From Frankiales bacterium (GTDB taxonomy: Bacteria > Actinomycetota > Actinomycetes > Mycobacteriales > SCTD01): 24,247 nucleotides of DNA. The notes under the pieces are model-generated. The model was not told where the DNA came from. It searched no databases and was given only the letters and a program-made list of their open reading frames with translations. The stretch spans positions 1-24,247 of the forward strand of contig JAOPWK010000195.1 in the NCBI GenBank assembly GCA_025965735.1, in the 5' to 3' direction. The position numbers and the translations under genes were made by a program. Below are positions 1-6,965 of the stretch, in pieces (within the stretch, counting starts at the first letter, position 1; every line of letters begins with the position of its first letter).

Positions 1-307
1 CGGTCACGTCCGCATCTACCGCGGCGACGAGCTGCGCCGCCGGCTGACCACGGCCGGTCTGACGCCGGTCGACGGCCACCACACCCATGCTCTGCACGCG
101 CCGTACTGGTGGCTCAAGTGCGCCGTCGGCGTCGACAACGCCGACCACCCGCTGGTCAAGGCGTACCACCGCCTGCTCGTCTGGGACATGATGAAGAAGC
201 CGCTGCTGACCCGCGTGCTCGAGAAGACGCTGGACCCGGTGATCGGCAAGAGCCTGGTCGTCTACCTGCGCAAGCCCGAGTCGGGGACGGTCCGTGGAGC
301 TGCGTGA
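1..307 (+). CDS. Class I SAM-dependent methyltransferase, C-terminal part (5' end outside window)
   Basis: The reading frame is open from base 2 to a TGA at 305-307 and gives about 101 residues without a start, so the gene begins upstream of the window. The visible part has an 'RIYRGDELRRRLTTAGL' segment, typical of the last strands of class I methyltransferases where the protein decides on the target helix. It is followed by 'APYWWLKCAVGVDN' and a conserved-looking tail. The SAM-binding N-terminal half is not visible, so the family call rests on the tail and the context. The next gene starts inside it (GTG at 294, 14-bp overlap), which implies one operon and coupled translation. The substrate is unknown. 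Confidence 0.6.
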   Translation, partial: GHVRIYRGDELRRRLTTAGLTPVDGHHTHALHAPYWWLKCAVGVDNADHPLVKAYHRLLVWDMMKKPLLTRVLEKTLDPVIGKSLVVYLRKPESGTVRGAA

Positions 308-1340
308 CCTGCCGGGCGTCCTGACGGCCGCCCAGCTCGACCAGACGGTCGCGGCCATCGCGTCGGTGCAGCACTCCTCCGGCGCGCTGCCCTGGCCGGA
401 CGGGCACACCGACCCGTGGGACCACGTCGAGTGCGCGATGGCGCTGGTGCTCGGCGGCCGCATGGAGGAGGCACGGGCGGCCTACGCCTGGATGCGCCGC
501 ACCCAGGAGGCCGACGGCGCCTGGCGGATGAAGTACGACGGTGAGCGGGTGCTGGACGCCAGCGTCGACACCAACCAGTGCGCCTACGTGGCCGTGGGCG
601 TCTGGCAGTGGTGGACCGTCACCGGTGACCGGTCGCTGGTGGACCAGATGTGGCCGCACGTCCGCCGCGCGCTGGACTTCGTGCTCGACCTGCAGCACCC
701 GGACGGGCAGCTGCACTGGTCCCGCTCGCCCGAGGGCGTGCCCGACCCGGACAGCCTGGTGACCGGGTCGTCCAGCGCGTACCAGGCGCTGCGCTGCGGC
801 CTTGCCCTGGCCGACCTGCTCGACGAGCCGCAGCCGGAGTGGGAGCTGGCCGCCGGCCGGTTGCAGCACGCCGTCGCGCACCACCCCGAGGTCTTCCTCG
901 ACAAGAGCCGCTTCTCGATGGACTGGTACTACCCGGTGCTCGGCGGCGCCGTGCGCGGTGAGGCTGCCCGCCGGATGCTCGACGAGCGCTGGGAGGAGTT
1001 CGTCGTGCCGGGCGTCGGCGCCCGCTGCGTGGCCGACCGGCCCTGGGTGACCGGTGCGGAGACCGCCGAGCTGGTCCTCACGCTGGCCGCCCTCGGCGAC
1101 CGCGACCGCGCCCTGCAGCTGCTGCGCGAGGTGCAGCACCTGCGCGAGGAGGACGGCTCGTACTGGACCGGCCTGGTCTTCGACGAGGGAGTGCGCTGGC
1201 CCGTCGAACGCTCCTCCTGGACCGCCGCGGCCGTGGTGCTCGCGGCCGACGCGCTGGCCGGCGGGCCGACGCTCGCGCTGTTCGCCGCGGACGACCTTCC
1301 GACCGGGGTGCTGCTGCCCGAGGACATCTGCGTCACCTGA
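294..1340 (+). CDS. Alpha/alpha-toroid protein annotated in relatives as 'prenyltransferase'
   Basis: 348 residues from GTG 294, which overlaps the preceding methyltransferase by 14 bp. The protein is all-helical with repeating motifs: 'DPWDHVECAMAL' (about 43-54), 'DTNQCAYVAVGVWQWWTVTGD' split around residues 92-112, 'MWPHVRRALDFVLDLQHPDG' (about 119-138), and 'TGSSSAYQALRCGLALADLL'. This is the layout of the prenyltransferase/squalene-cyclase toroid and six-hairpin glycosidase superfamily. I see no squalene-cyclase DxDD motif and no clear zinc triad of protein prenyltransferases, so real prenyl transfer is doubtful. A six-hairpin glycoside-binding or hydrolytic role is equally possible. Context with methyltransferases suggests modification of a small molecule or surface glycan; this is inference. 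Confidence 0.75.
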   Translation: MELRDLPGVLTAAQLDQTVAAIASVQHSSGALPWPDGHTDPWDHVECAMALVLGGRMEEARAAYAWMRRTQEADGAWRMKYDGERVLDASVDTNQCAYVAVGVWQWWTVTGDRSLVDQMWPHVRRALDFVLDLQHPDGQLHWSRSPEGVPDPDSLVTGSSSAYQALRCGLALADLLDEPQPEWELAAGRLQHAVAHHPEVFLDKSRFSMDWYYPVLGGAVRGEAARRMLDERWEEFVVPGVGARCVADRPWVTGAETAELVLTLAALGDRDRALQLLREVQHLREEDGSYWTGLVFDEGVRWPVERSSWTAAAVVLAADALAGGPTLALFAADDLPTGVLLPEDICVT

Positions 1341-1351
1341 TCGGAGCCCGC

Positions 1352-1753
1352 GTGCCCGCCTGGTCCGCCCCCGTCCGCTACGCCGAGTGCGACCAGCAGG
1401 GCGTCGTGTTCAACGCGCACTACCTCGCCTACGCCGACGAGGCCGTCGCCTACGTGCTCGCCGAGCATGGGCTGTCCTACGGCGACCTGCTCGCCCGCGG
1501 GCTGGACACCTCGGTCGTCGCCACCGAGCTGCAGTGGTCCTCCCCGGCCCGCTGGGGCGACGTGGTGGACGTCGACGGGCAGGTCGAGCGGGTCGGGCGC
1601 ACCAGCTTCGTCGTCGCCTTCACGATCTCCGTCGGCGACCGGCTGTGCTGCCGGGTCCGCACGACGTACGTGCTGACCGATGCGCAGCGCACGCCGACCC
1701 CGGTGCCGGACGACGTGCGTGCGCTCTGGCTCAGGGGCGCCGCAGCACCCTGA
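1352..1753 (+). CDS. Acyl-CoA thioesterase, 4HBT/YbgC-FadM-like hotdog fold
   Basis: 133 residues from GTG 1352, with GGAG at 1343-1346 five bases upstream. The N-terminus 'VRYAECDQQGVVFNAHYLAYAD' (residues 8-29, written in pieces: RYAECDQQG / VVFNAHY / LAYAD) is the YbgC/FadM signature. D14 is the expected catalytic aspartate and N21 precedes the central helix. The central 'ELQWSSPARWGDVVDVDGQVERVGRTSF' strands are also typical. Family members hydrolyse acyl-CoA or acyl-ACP thioesters as dimers or tetramers of hotdog units. The gene is 11 bp downstream of the toroid gene and probably in its operon. Its 3' end overlaps the convergent methyltransferase gene by 23 bp, so no terminator fits between the two. 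Confidence 0.85.
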   Translation: MPAWSAPVRYAECDQQGVVFNAHYLAYADEAVAYVLAEHGLSYGDLLARGLDTSVVATELQWSSPARWGDVVDVDGQVERVGRTSFVVAFTISVGDRLCCRVRTTYVLTDAQRTPTPVPDDVRALWLRGAAAP

Positions 1754-2351
1754 GCGAGCCGGTCGCCGAGACTTCCTGGAAACCCTCGCGCAGCGCCCGC
1801 TGGAAGACGTTCCACGGCGGACGGCCGCCGTCCTCGGGCCGCTCGAAGACGTCGTGCACGAGCAGCAGCCCGCCCGGCACGAGGTGGCGCGCAAACGCCG
1901 CGTAGTCGTGCTGCGCGACCTCCTCGGTGTGGTTGCCGTCCAGGAACAGCAGGGTCAGCGGGGTGGCCCACCAGCCGCCGACCTGCTGCGTGGTGCCCAC
2001 GACGACGCTGACCACCTCGTCCAGGCCCGCGTCCCAGAGGGTGTGCCGCAGGTGGGGGAGCGTCTCGAGCCGGCCGGTGTGCGGGTCGACCAGCGAGGCG
2101 TCGTGCCATTCCCACCCGGGCTGGTTCTCCTCGGAGCCGCGGTGGTGGTCCAGCGTCACCAGGTGCGCGCCCCGGTCGCGGGCGGCGCTGCCGAGGTGCA
2201 CCGTCGACTTGCCGCAGTACGTCCCGACCTCCAGCCAGGTGCCGGGCGGCCCCTGCAGCGCGGCCTCCAGCAGTGCCTCCGCCTCGTCCGGGGGGAGGAA
2301 GCCCTTGGTGCCCTCCGCGACGGCGGCGAGGTCGGGGGAGAGGCTGGTCAC
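1731..2351 (-). CDS. Class I SAM-dependent methyltransferase (Methyltransf_24 type)
   Basis: 206 residues on the minus strand from GTG at 2351 to TGA at 1731. An AGGAG (plus-strand ctcct, 2361-2365) lies nine bases upstream of the start. Motif I is 'WLEVGTYCGKST' (about 39-50), followed by the acidic strand 'LVTLDHH' and 'LTLLFLDGNHTEE', where D/N/H sit at the active-site mouth, then 'VPGGLLLVHDVFE'. This matches small O-methyltransferase-like Methyltransf_24 proteins that often sit beside glycosyltransferases. The gene converges on the thioesterase (23-bp overlap) and is divergent from the TerC leader, with only about 45 bp between its start and the riboswitch. The substrate is unknown. Confidence 0.82.
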   Translation of the reverse strand: MTSLSPDLAAVAEGTKGFLPPDEAEALLEAALQGPPGTWLEVGTYCGKSTVHLGSAARDRGAHLVTLDHHRGSEENQPGWEWHDASLVDPHTGRLETLPHLRHTLWDAGLDEVVSVVVGTTQQVGGWWATPLTLLFLDGNHTEEVAQHDYAAFARHLVPGGLLLVHDVFERPEDGGRPPWNVFQRALREGFQEVSATGSLRVLRRP

Positions 2352-2371
2352 GGTGTGGGGCTCCTGAGACG

Positions 2372-2396
2372 TTGTCGGGCGGTGCGCGGGTAGCGT
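2372..2396 (+). promoter_or_regulatory. Putative promoter of the riboswitch-terC transcript
   Basis: TAGCGT at 2391-2396 fits an actinobacterial -10 (TAnnnT). TTGTCG at 2372-2377 resembles a -35, but the 13-nt spacing is short. Transcription starting about seven bases after the -10 would begin at about 2403, exactly at the 5' base of the aptamer; this is the best argument for it. Inference only. Confidence 0.35.
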
Positions 2397-2403
2397 GAGC
2401 GTT

Positions 2404-2523
2404 ACGGAGGGGAGTATCCCCGCGCGAGCGTGTCGTCAGCACGGCCGAGAGTGGGCCCGGCGCGCTTGGTCCGCCTGCGGGCGGGAGAGACCTCCGGTAG
2501 CCCCCACCCCTGACTACCGGAGG
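2404..2523 (+). promoter_or_regulatory. yybP-ykoY (Mn2+) riboswitch with SD-sequestering expression platform
   Basis: The leader carries the two invariant halves of the yybP-ykoY aptamer: GGGGAGTA at 2409-2416 (L1) and GAGACC at 2487-2492 (L3). GGAGG (2406-2410) and CCTCC (2491-2495) can close P1. Immediately after, CCTCCGGTAG (2491-2500) is perfectly complementary to CTACCGGAGG (2514-2523), which contains the terC Shine-Dalgarno (GGAGG, 2519-2523). The 5' arm of this 10-bp hairpin is the same CCTCC used by P1, so the two pairings exclude each other. The metal-bound aptamer should keep P1 and free the SD (ON); without metal the SD is masked. Members of this family sense Mn2+ (known). The mechanism here is read from base pairing. 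A longer coding frame from GTG 2395 through this region is rejected. Confidence 0.88.
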
Positions 2524-2529
2524 CACCCC

Positions 2530-3564
2530 TTGCACGTCGAGACCTGGGTCTGGTTCGCCACCATCGGCGGCCTCGTCGGCCTGCTCCTGATCGACCTCGC
2601 CATCGCGGCGAAGAAGGGGCCGCACGTCATCCAGATGGGTGAGGCCACCCGCTGGGTCCTCTTCTACGTGGGGCTGGCCGTCCTGTTCGGCATCGGCATC
2701 GGCGTGGTCTCGGGGGGCGAGTACGCCGGGCAGTTCTTCGCCGGCTACATCACCGAGTACTCGCTGAGCGTCGACAACCTGTTCGTCTTCGTCATCATCA
2801 TGTCCAGCTTCGCCGTGCCGGCGGCCTACCAGCACAAGGTCCTGCTGTTCGGCATCGTGCTGGCGCTGATCCTGCGCGGCATCTTCATCGCGGTCGGCGC
2901 GGCCGCGATCGAGCGGTTCGTCTGGGTCTTCTTCCTGTTCGGCGCCTTCCTCGTCTTCACCGCCGTCAAGCTGGCGCGCGGCCACGACGAGGAGAGCGAG
3001 AGCGAGAGCAACGCCTTCGTCAAGCTCATGGAGCGGGTGCTGCCGACGACGCCGGACTACGACGGCGCCAAGGTCACCACGAAGATCGACGGCCGGCGGG
3101 TCGTCACGCCGATGCTGCTGGTGATGATCGCGATCGGCTCCACCGACATCCTGTTCGCGCTGGACAGCATCCCGGCGATCTTCGGGCTGACCGAGGAGGC
3201 GTACATCGTCTTCACGGCCAACGCCTTTGCGCTCATGGGCCTGCGCCAGCTGTACTTCCTGCTCGACGGGCTTCTCGACCGGCTGGTCTACCTGTCCAAG
3301 GGGCTGGCGGTCATCCTCGGCTTCATCGGCATCAAGCTCATCCTGCACGCTGCGCACGAGTATCCGTGGGGCAAGGACTGGGCCCCGGACATCGGGACCT
3401 TCACCTCGCTCGGTGTCATCGTCGCCGTCCTGGCGATCACCGTCGTCGCCTCGCTCCGCAAGACCAAGAAGGACCCGTCAGCGATCAAGAAGGTCCTGCC
3501 GGCGTCGGGCGAGGCTCAGGCGCAGATCCCGGTCGACGTGCAGGGCACGCCCGACGGCCGGTGA
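2530..3564 (+). CDS. TerC-family integral membrane protein, probable Mn2+ exporter
   Basis: 344 residues from TTG 2530, chosen because GGAGG (2519-2523) lies six bases upstream and the protein then begins MHVETWVWF, directly in the first membrane segment. About eight or nine hydrophobic segments are visible. The TerC signatures are 'SLSVDNLFVFV' (D82) and 'GSTDILFALDSIPAIFG' (D206, D212), whose acidic residues lie in the membrane and are thought to bind metal. A cytoplasmic acidic loop 'HDEESESES' (152-160) and a charged C-terminal tail follow the standard topology. TerC/Alx relatives export manganese in several bacteria, either to avoid toxicity or to load exported enzymes. The manganese riboswitch in front supports that role here. 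It is transcribed alone. Confidence 0.92.
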   Translation: MHVETWVWFATIGGLVGLLLIDLAIAAKKGPHVIQMGEATRWVLFYVGLAVLFGIGIGVVSGGEYAGQFFAGYITEYSLSVDNLFVFVIIMSSFAVPAAYQHKVLLFGIVLALILRGIFIAVGAAAIERFVWVFFLFGAFLVFTAVKLARGHDEESESESNAFVKLMERVLPTTPDYDGAKVTTKIDGRRVVTPMLLVMIAIGSTDILFALDSIPAIFGLTEEAYIVFTANAFALMGLRQLYFLLDGLLDRLVYLSKGLAVILGFIGIKLILHAAHEYPWGKDWAPDIGTFTSLGVIVAVLAITVVASLRKTKKDPSAIKKVLPASGEAQAQIPVDVQGTPDGR

Positions 3565-3609
3565 GGCAGGTCACGGACTGAGGGCAGCGTTTCGGGGCAG
3601 GGCGATCTC

Positions 3610-3708
3610 GTGAGCAACGACATGGAGACCGCCCGCCCCGAGGACCGCCGCGACGAGCAGCGCCCGTGGACCCCGCTGGCGAACCCCCGGCGCACCCGAC
3701 GCACCTAG
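3610..3708 (+). CDS. Possible 32-residue small ORF, unsupported by homology
   Basis: GTG 3610 to TAG 3708 would encode 32 residues rich in Arg, Glu, Asp and Pro. There is a weak AGGG (3599-3602) seven bases upstream. It sits alone in the 233-bp gap between terC and the cell-wall protein gene. I recognise no family. High-GC DNA produces such frames by chance, so this is a tentative entry. Confidence 0.22.
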   Translation: MSNDMETARPEDRRDEQRPWTPLANPRRTRRT

Positions 3709-3751
3709 CGCGACGGGCAGAGCTCCGTACGGCTGACGCCGACGGGTTCGT

Positions 3752-3764
3752 CTGACACTGTCAG
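3752..3764. promoter_or_regulatory. Perfect 13-bp palindrome (CTGACA-C-TGTCAG), possible operator
   Basis: CTGACA (3752-3757) and TGTCAG (3759-3764) are exact inverted repeats around a single C. The site lies 33 bases before the start of the cell-wall protein gene, where an operator would be expected. A weak -35/-10 pair (CTGACG 3733-3738, CACTGT 3756-3761, 17-bp spacing) would overlap it. The binding protein is unknown. Confidence 0.35.
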
Positions 3765-3797
3765 GCACCCGCCGCCGTCCTCGTGCAGGAGCAGGTC

Positions 3798-6700
3798 TTG
3801 AAGTTCGCCCGTGGTCCTCGCTTCGTCGCCCTGCTCGCCGCTCTGCTGCTGGCCGCCCCGCTGGGAGGCCAGGCCTACGCCCACGAGGAGCGGGAGGCCT
3901 TCGAGCCCGCACCCGCCGCCCACCCCGACTACCGCGACAGCGGCCCGTCGCTGGTCGTGTGCAAGCCGGACGCTGCGCAGCGCCTGGCCACGCTCCCGGC
4001 GCCGGTGCGCAAGCGCAACCTCGGGCTGCTCGCCCGGGGCTGCGACTTCCAGCACCTCCAGGCCGCGGTCGACTCCGTGGAGAAGAACGGGCCCCGGGGC
4101 ACGCGCATCCTCGTGCTGCCCGGCGTCTACCGCGAGGAGCCGTCGCTCCGGATGAACAAGGAGTTCGGCGGCGCTCCCGTCGGACGCGAGGACCTGGGCC
4201 CGCAGTGCAAGGCGATCGCCCCTGTCTCCGAGGACACGGGCGCCGACGTGCCGGCGCTGACCTACGAGCAGCAGCGGCTGTGCCCGCACAAGGACAACCT
4301 GGTGGCCGTCCTGGGCGACGTGACGCCCACGGATGCCAACCTGCGCTGCGACAGCAACCTGTGCGGCCTGCAGATCGAGGGCACCGGCGCCAGCCCCCGC
4401 GACGTCGTGGTGGACGGCGACTTCAAGATCCTCAACGGCCTCAAGGGCGACCGGGCCGACGGGCTGTACCTCAAGCGCCTGATGGCGCAGCAGTTCGAGT
4501 TCAACGCCGTCTACGTGCTGGAGACCGCCGGCGCCACGTTCGACGAGGTCGATGCCAGCTTCAACCACGAGTACGGCTTCCTGAGCTTCCTGTCCTTCGT
4601 GCGGTACGAGAACTGCAGCGGCCAGGCGAACGGCGACTCCACCGTGTACCCCGGCGCGTCGCCGAACATCAACAAGGACGCGGGGCTGATCCCGGTGCAC
4701 CGGGACGAGATGACCTTCTCCACCGAGGTGCGCGGCTGTCGCAGCCACCACAACGGACTCGGCTACTCCGGGACCACGGGCAACTCCATCTGGGCCCACC
4801 ACAACGAGTTCGACCACAACTCGACGGGGCTCGCCACCGACAGCCTGTTCGCCGGGCACCCGGGGACCCCGCAGAACCACGCCCTGTGGGAGAAGAACCT
4901 GTTCCACAGCAACAACGAGAACTACTACTCGCGCTACGCGGTCACCGGCCAGTGCGCGCTGCCGATCCCCGAGCGCGACTACGGCGACGGCGCCGTCTGC
5001 CCCGCGACGCCGCAGCCGGTCGGCACGGGCCTGCTGGTCGCCGGCGGGAACTTCAACTGGGCGACGCAGAACTCCTTCTACGACAACTGGCGGCAGGGCA
5101 CGTTCCAGTTCTCCATCCCCGCCGAGGTGCGGGAGGAGACGGTGGTGCCCGAGGCCCACTTCCGCCCGAACTGCGGTCCGGACGGCGACCAGATGTGCCC
5201 GTTCGAGGAGAACTCGCACTGGAACACCTACAGCGGCAACCGGCTCGCCGAGAACCCCGCCAACGGGCTGGTCCAGCCGAACGGCTACGACTTCGCCTGG
5301 GACGTCGAGGGCGAGGGCAACTGCTGGGACAGCACCGACGCGGACGCCAACACCAAGCCCGAGGCGGCTGGAGCGATCACGTACGGCAGCTTCCAGCAGA
5401 CCGAGCTGCCGAAGGTGAGCCTGCCGTTCCCGAGCTGCGAGCAGCGCGACACCTACGTGCCCGCGGGCAACGTGCTGGTCAACGCCAGCTGCATCACCTA
5501 CAACGCGGAGACCGACCCGCACCCGACCGGCTGCCCCTTCATGGACGACCCGGCGCCGCCGGCCACGCGCCAGCCCGAGGGGCCGGTGCTGCAGCGCGTC
5601 GCGGGCACCGACCGCATCGGCACCGCCGTGGCCGCCTCGAAGGAGGGCTTCCCCGGCGCGGCCCGCGCGGTGACGCTCGCCCGCGCCGACCTGTACCCCG
5701 ACGCGCTCGCCGGCGCCCCGCTGGCGTCCCGCCGCGGCGGCCCGCTGCTGCTCACCGGGTCCGGGGGCCTCGACCCGCGGGTGGCGGCGGAGATCCGCCG
5801 ACTGCGGGCGACCCAGGTCGTGCTGCTGGGCGGCACCACCGCGCTGTCCCCGACGGTCGTGAGCGACCTGCGCGGCCTGGGCATCGCGGCGGACGAGATC
5901 ACCCGCGTCGCGGGCACGGACCGGTACGCCACCGCCGCGGCCATCGGCCGGCAGATGCCCTCGACGAACGCGTTCCTGGTGAAGGGCAACGCGCCGGACG
6001 GCCAGGGCTGGGTGGATGCGGTGTCGGTGTCGCCCGTCGCCGCGCTGCTGGGTCGGCCGATCCTGCTCACCGCGCCAGAGGCGCTCTCGTCAGCCACGTC
6101 GGCCGCCCTGCGGACCGGGGGCTACGACGCCGTCGACATCGTGGGTGGCACCACCGCCGTCGCCTCCAGCGTCGCGACCGCCACGGCCGGGATCGTGCCG
6201 GACGTGGAGCGCATCGCCGGTGCAGACCGCTTCGCCACCTCGCTGGAGATGGCGAAGTGGGCCGTCCTCGCGGGCGCCGACCCGAGCGAGCTGTGGCTGA
6301 CCACGGCCCGTGACTGGCCGGACGCTGTCGCGGCGGGTTCGGCCATCGCGGTCGACGAGGGGATCCTGCTGCTGGCAGACGACACCGTGGAGGCCTCAGC
6401 GGTGCAGACCTGGCTCGACGAGGTCAACCCGGTCAGCGCCAGCGCCTCGGCCTCGGTCTCCGACGTCCTCGAACGGGTCCGCGTGCTCGGTGGCACCGGA
6501 GCCGTCCCCGCCAAGGTGGAGCAGGAGCTGGTCGCTGCGTACGCGGCTGCTCCCGGGGACGCACGTGGCGACCGCAGCAGCGGCGCGACCCTCTGGCACG
6601 GCCGCACCCGGAGCAGCGCCGTCGCCGGCACGGCGACCGTCGAGCGCACGGTGCTGGGCTCCACGCGCGCCTGGCTGCAGCTGAGCGGCCTGCGCGCCGG

Positions 6701-6923
6701 AGCCGCGTACGCCGGCCGGCTGTCGACCGGCACGTGCGCAGCCCCGGCGGGTGACTACGACCTGCCGGGCAGCACCGAGCTCGCCCTCCCCTTCACGGCC
6801 GACGAGGCCGGCAACGCGGTCGCCGACGACACCGTCTTCGAGGTCGCCGCCGCCGGTCCCTCGTCGCTGGTGGTCCGTTCCGCCGCGGGCGACAGGGTCG
6901 CCTGCGTCGACCTGCGCGGCTGA
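3798..6923 (+). CDS. Secreted cell-wall protein: right-handed beta-helix, three CWB2 repeats, SOD-like tail
   Basis: 1041 residues from TTG 3798. AGGAG at 3787-3791 with a six-base spacer picks this start over the in-frame GTG at 3783, which has no SD. A Sec signal peptide (MKFARGPRF followed by a Leu/Ala core, cleavage after 'QAYA', about residue 28) opens the protein. Residues about 60-590 read as a parallel beta-helix ('AVDSVEKNGPRGTRILVLPGVYREE', then Asn- and His-rich rungs such as 'HHNEFDHNSTGL'), with many cysteines that suggest disulfides. Three CWB2 (PF04122) repeats start at about 598 ('RVAGTDRIGTA'), 703 ('RVAGTDRYATA') and 803 ('RIAGADRFATS') and end near 912. CWB2 anchors proteins non-covalently to anionic wall polymers (known in Firmicutes S-layer proteins). 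Residues about 925-1041 resemble a Cu,Zn-SOD/CHRD beta-barrel without its histidines. The ligand or substrate of the beta-helix is unknown; polysaccharide is a guess. Confidence 0.87.
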   Translation: MKFARGPRFVALLAALLLAAPLGGQAYAHEEREAFEPAPAAHPDYRDSGPSLVVCKPDAAQRLATLPAPVRKRNLGLLARGCDFQHLQAAVDSVEKNGPRGTRILVLPGVYREEPSLRMNKEFGGAPVGREDLGPQCKAIAPVSEDTGADVPALTYEQQRLCPHKDNLVAVLGDVTPTDANLRCDSNLCGLQIEGTGASPRDVVVDGDFKILNGLKGDRADGLYLKRLMAQQFEFNAVYVLETAGATFDEVDASFNHEYGFLSFLSFVRYENCSGQANGDSTVYPGASPNINKDAGLIPVHRDEMTFSTEVRGCRSHHNGLGYSGTTGNSIWAHHNEFDHNSTGLATDSLFAGHPGTPQNHALWEKNLFHSNNENYYSRYAVTGQCALPIPERDYGDGAVCPATPQPVGTGLLVAGGNFNWATQNSFYDNWRQGTFQFSIPAEVREETVVPEAHFRPNCGPDGDQMCPFEENSHWNTYSGNRLAENPANGLVQPNGYDFAWDVEGEGNCWDSTDADANTKPEAAGAITYGSFQQTELPKVSLPFPSCEQRDTYVPAGNVLVNASCITYNAETDPHPTGCPFMDDPAPPATRQPEGPVLQRVAGTDRIGTAVAASKEGFPGAARAVTLARADLYPDALAGAPLASRRGGPLLLTGSGGLDPRVAAEIRRLRATQVVLLGGTTALSPTVVSDLRGLGIAADEITRVAGTDRYATAAAIGRQMPSTNAFLVKGNAPDGQGWVDAVSVSPVAALLGRPILLTAPEALSSATSAALRTGGYDAVDIVGGTTAVASSVATATAGIVPDVERIAGADRFATSLEMAKWAVLAGADPSELWLTTARDWPDAVAAGSAIAVDEGILLLADDTVEASAVQTWLDEVNPVSASASASVSDVLERVRVLGGTGAVPAKVEQELVAAYAAAPGDARGDRSSGATLWHGRTRSSAVAGTATVERTVLGSTRAWLQLSGLRAGAAYAGRLSTGTCAAPAGDYDLPGSTELALPFTADEAGNAVADDTVFEVAAAGPSSLVVRSAAGDRVACVDLRG

Positions 6924-6965
6924 TCCGCGGCGCCGCGCACGCGGCAGCACCCTCCCGCGGATCAG
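6920..6965. terminator. Bidirectional hairpin between convergent genes, both stop codons in its stem
   Basis: CTGATCCGCGG (6920-6930) and CCGCGGATCAG (6955-6965) are perfect 11-bp inverted repeats. The loop holds a second stem, GCCGC (6932-6936) with GCGGC (6941-6945). The TGA of the wall-protein gene (6921-6923) and the TGA of the minus-strand P450 gene (6962-6964 read in reverse) pair with each other in the stem. There is no T-tract, which is usual for actinobacterial hairpin terminators. Confidence 0.7.

Noticed and set aside
2395..2529. N-terminal extension of the TerC protein from GTG 2395 (45 extra residues)
   Set aside because: The region is a yybP-ykoY aptamer plus SD hairpin. A good SD is six bases from TTG 2530, and the extension would precede the first membrane helix with an Arg-rich, non-conserved stretch.
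3590..3603. 14-base identity (TTTCGGGGCAGGGC) between 3590-3603 and 11098-11111, with a related copy (TCGGGGCAGGGC) at 11141-11152
   Set aside because: In GC-rich DNA of this length a few such matches are expected by chance. No shared context or spacing supports a regulatory repeat.
3705..5522. Long minus-strand open frame opposite the wall-protein gene
   Set aside because: Typical shadow frame in high-GC DNA: low-complexity Val/Ala/Arg-rich translation, no domain, while the plus strand has a signal peptide, CWB2 repeats and an SD.
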